Shown here piece after piece: positions 62,980-64,000 of a DNA stretch of 64,000 nt. The translations under genes and the position numbers were made by a program. The DNA lies in assembly GCA_013298695.1 (NCBI GenBank), contig JAAFIS010000003.1, positions 1-64,000 on the forward strand, given 5' to 3'. This DNA is from Betaproteobacteria bacterium. GTDB taxonomy: Bacteria > Pseudomonadota > Gammaproteobacteria > Burkholderiales > Casimicrobiaceae. Each line of letters begins with the position of its first letter. Positions within the stretch are counted from its first letter, which is position 1. A model generated the notes under the pieces. It had not been told where the DNA came from and ran no database searches. It was given only the letters and a program-made list of their open reading frames with translations.

Positions 62980-63063
62980 GCCCAACAAATTAGGGCTATA
63001 CGTTTAGAAATAGGATGAATCGATGAACTACGCATTTGAGCTTGACGCCCGGAAGAATTGGGC
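62980..63063. repeat. Paired-hairpin 64-nt element, copy 9, overlapping the pcaH start
   Basis: The clearest full copy: left hairpin GCCCAACAAATTAGGGC at 62980-62996, right hairpin GCCCGGAAGAATTGGGC at 63047-63063, 50 nt apart. The inner arms TTAGGGC and GCCCGGA span 64 nt. The pcaH ATG is at 63023, between the hairpins, so the right one codes for residues 9-14 (ARKNWA). Confidence 0.72.
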
Positions 63064-63721
63064 GAAAGACGTATACGCTGGCTACAAATCTACGAAATTG
63101 CGCGGCCCGCTGCGATCCGCGATTCGCTTGCATGACTCGCTTGCTGCAAGCTTGCCGACGCAAGCGCCAATCGCGTTGATTACAGCGCGCGATTGCGACC
63201 TCACGCGACATGGCGCGGCGGAGCCACAAGGCCAAGCGATCACCGTGTCTGGGCGTGTTGTCGACGAAGACGGACGCGCTGTCTCCGATTCGCTAGTTGA
63301 AATTTGGCAGTGCAACGCGGCCGGTCGCTATGCACACGAAAAAGACGATCATGACGCACCGCTCGATCCCAATTTTTCGGGTTGGGGAAAGTGTTTGACA
63401 GACAGCGATGGCCGTTATCGCTTCAAAACTATTAAGCCCGGCGCCTATCCGTGGGGCAATCACGAGAACGCGTGGCGGCCCGCGCACATTCATTTCTCAC
63501 TTTTTGGAAATGTTTACGCGCAACGCCTCATCACGCAAATGTATTTTCCCGATGATCCGCTGTTTCCGTTTGACCCGATTTTCAACAGTGTGCCTGACGC
63601 CGCTGCGCGTCAGCGCATGATCTCGCAATTTAGTATGGACGAAACCATTCCTGGAACGTCGCTCGGCTTCACGTTTGACATCGTGCTTCGCGGCCGCACT
63701 GCAACACCGACAGGAATGTAG
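63023..63721 (+). CDS. pcaH: Protocatechuate 3,4-dioxygenase beta subunit
   Basis: A 232-residue intradiol dioxygenase subunit. The non-haem iron ligands are Tyr103 (GRYAH), Tyr142 (GAYPW) and His155/His157 (RPAHIHFS). With PcaG it opens protocatechuate to 3-carboxy-cis,cis-muconate. It is followed 2 nt later by pcaG. Its first codons lie on a paired-hairpin element, so the ribosome site (ATAGGATG) is inside that element. Confidence 0.95.
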   Translation: MNYAFELDARKNWAKDVYAGYKSTKLRGPLRSAIRLHDSLAASLPTQAPIALITARDCDLTRHGAAEPQGQAITVSGRVVDEDGRAVSDSLVEIWQCNAAGRYAHEKDDHDAPLDPNFSGWGKCLTDSDGRYRFKTIKPGAYPWGNHENAWRPAHIHFSLFGNVYAQRLITQMYFPDDPLFPFDPIFNSVPDAAARQRMISQFSMDETIPGTSLGFTFDIVLRGRTATPTGM

Positions 63722-63723
63722 CC

Positions 63724-64000
63724 ATGAACGCCAAGCAAAACTTGCCTTTCGAGCCTACGCCAAGCCAAACCGTTGGCCCCTTTTTTCATCACGCGCTGCA
63801 CTGGGCAAAGAGCGAAGATCGCGCGCCCGACGTTGGCGAACTTCGCGTTCGCGGCATGATTTTTGATGGGGACGGTGTGGGGATTGGCGACGCGATGATC
63901 GAAGCGATGAGCGCAAGCGACGGCAAACTCTCCCGCGCGTACTCGCATGCAACTGGAGAATTTGCTTTCACCGTGAAACGTGGCGCGATCAACGCGCCGC
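63724..64000 (+). CDS. pcaG: Protocatechuate 3,4-dioxygenase alpha subunit, 5' part (cut by window end)
   Basis: The first 92 residues are in the window. The start FEPTPSQTVGPFFHHALHW is the typical PcaG N-terminus with the SQTVGPF block, then LRVRGMIFDGDGVGIGDAMIEA as in intradiol dioxygenases. The alpha subunit has no iron ligands but completes the active-site pocket. The gene is 2 nt after pcaH, so it is translationally coupled. The rest lies outside the window. Confidence 0.93.
   Translation, partial: MNAKQNLPFEPTPSQTVGPFFHHALHWAKSEDRAPDVGELRVRGMIFDGDGVGIGDAMIEAMSASDGKLSRAYSHATGEFAFTVKRGAINAP

Noticed and set aside
62801-63007. 68-codon frame beginning at the ATGA overlap with the dehydrogenase stop
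   Set aside because: No recognisable domain, poor composition, and it runs across the element copy 9; coupling by overlap alone is too weak.

Overview
The window reads as chromosomal DNA of a betaproteobacterium with moderately high GC. Pointers are a GTP-type PEP carboxykinase, a GcvA-like LysR fragment, an orphan Bug/TTT solute-binding protein, a TAXI-type TRAP transporter, an atpIBEFHAGDC operon, DUF4124 and DUF5648 proteins, and a protocatechuate branch for aromatic degradation. I do not name a genus. No phage, insertion sequence, CRISPR array or rRNA was seen. There is one tRNA (elongator Met).

Layout. 1-5444: LysR fragment, pckG, a GNAT, an orphan ParA, a DUF1304 membrane protein and panB. 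5445-9157: an accessory patch with a LuxR-type regulator, a 22-bp lux-box-like palindrome, an unlisted 38-codon gene for a double-glycine-leader peptide with its own terminator, a convergent cysteine-synthase-like PLP enzyme and a class II glutamine amidotransferase. 9187-13421: an ABC importer of the phosphonate/phosphite type (phnD-C-E-E) with an ArsC/Spx-like protein, its intergenic gaps filled with repeats. 13508-22156: glmU, an oxidoreductase, an M16 peptidase, a lipoprotein, a DUF4124 protein and a secreted esterase. 22280-26902: TRAP/TAXI and Bug transport proteins. 27159-33499: an outer-membrane barrel, mnmH, tesA, ybbA-ybbP and a NUDIX hydrolase. 33500-40658: a 38-residue membrane peptide, an odd cytochrome c, a TonB receptor, a hydrolase, a thioesterase, a dockerin-like secreted protein and a peroxiredoxin. 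40874-44504: a HisN-type phosphatase and a Wzm/Wzt polysaccharide exporter. 44885-52015: the F1Fo ATP synthase operon. 52211-57547: glpD, a HAD phosphatase, a DUF1499 protein, a GNAT and a class 3 lipase. 57569-60184: a hexahaem cytochrome with a P460-like N-terminus. 60815-64000: tRNA-Met, then a quinate/protocatechuate cluster (TetR regulator, quinate/shikimate dehydrogenase, pcaH, and pcaG cut by the window end).

Two things stand out. First, luxR, a CTG-N10-CAG operator, a double-glycine peptide and a long terminator hairpin lie in a row between 5896 and 7105. This looks like a self-contained signal-responsive peptide unit, with no LuxI and no C39 peptidase-transporter in the window. Second, a family of short AT-rich elements recurs across the window. 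Each has a 17-nt hairpin related to GCCCAAT-N3-ATTGGGC, then 50 nt, then a second such hairpin, so the inner arms span 64 nt. I counted nine copies with exactly that spacing plus a few decayed ones. Most are intergenic, but one supplies the signal-peptide codons of an esterase and one runs into the start of pcaH. Other repeats (REP-like palindromes, a GCGTCGTCCTCTCGTCCTA family) sit between and occasionally inside genes.
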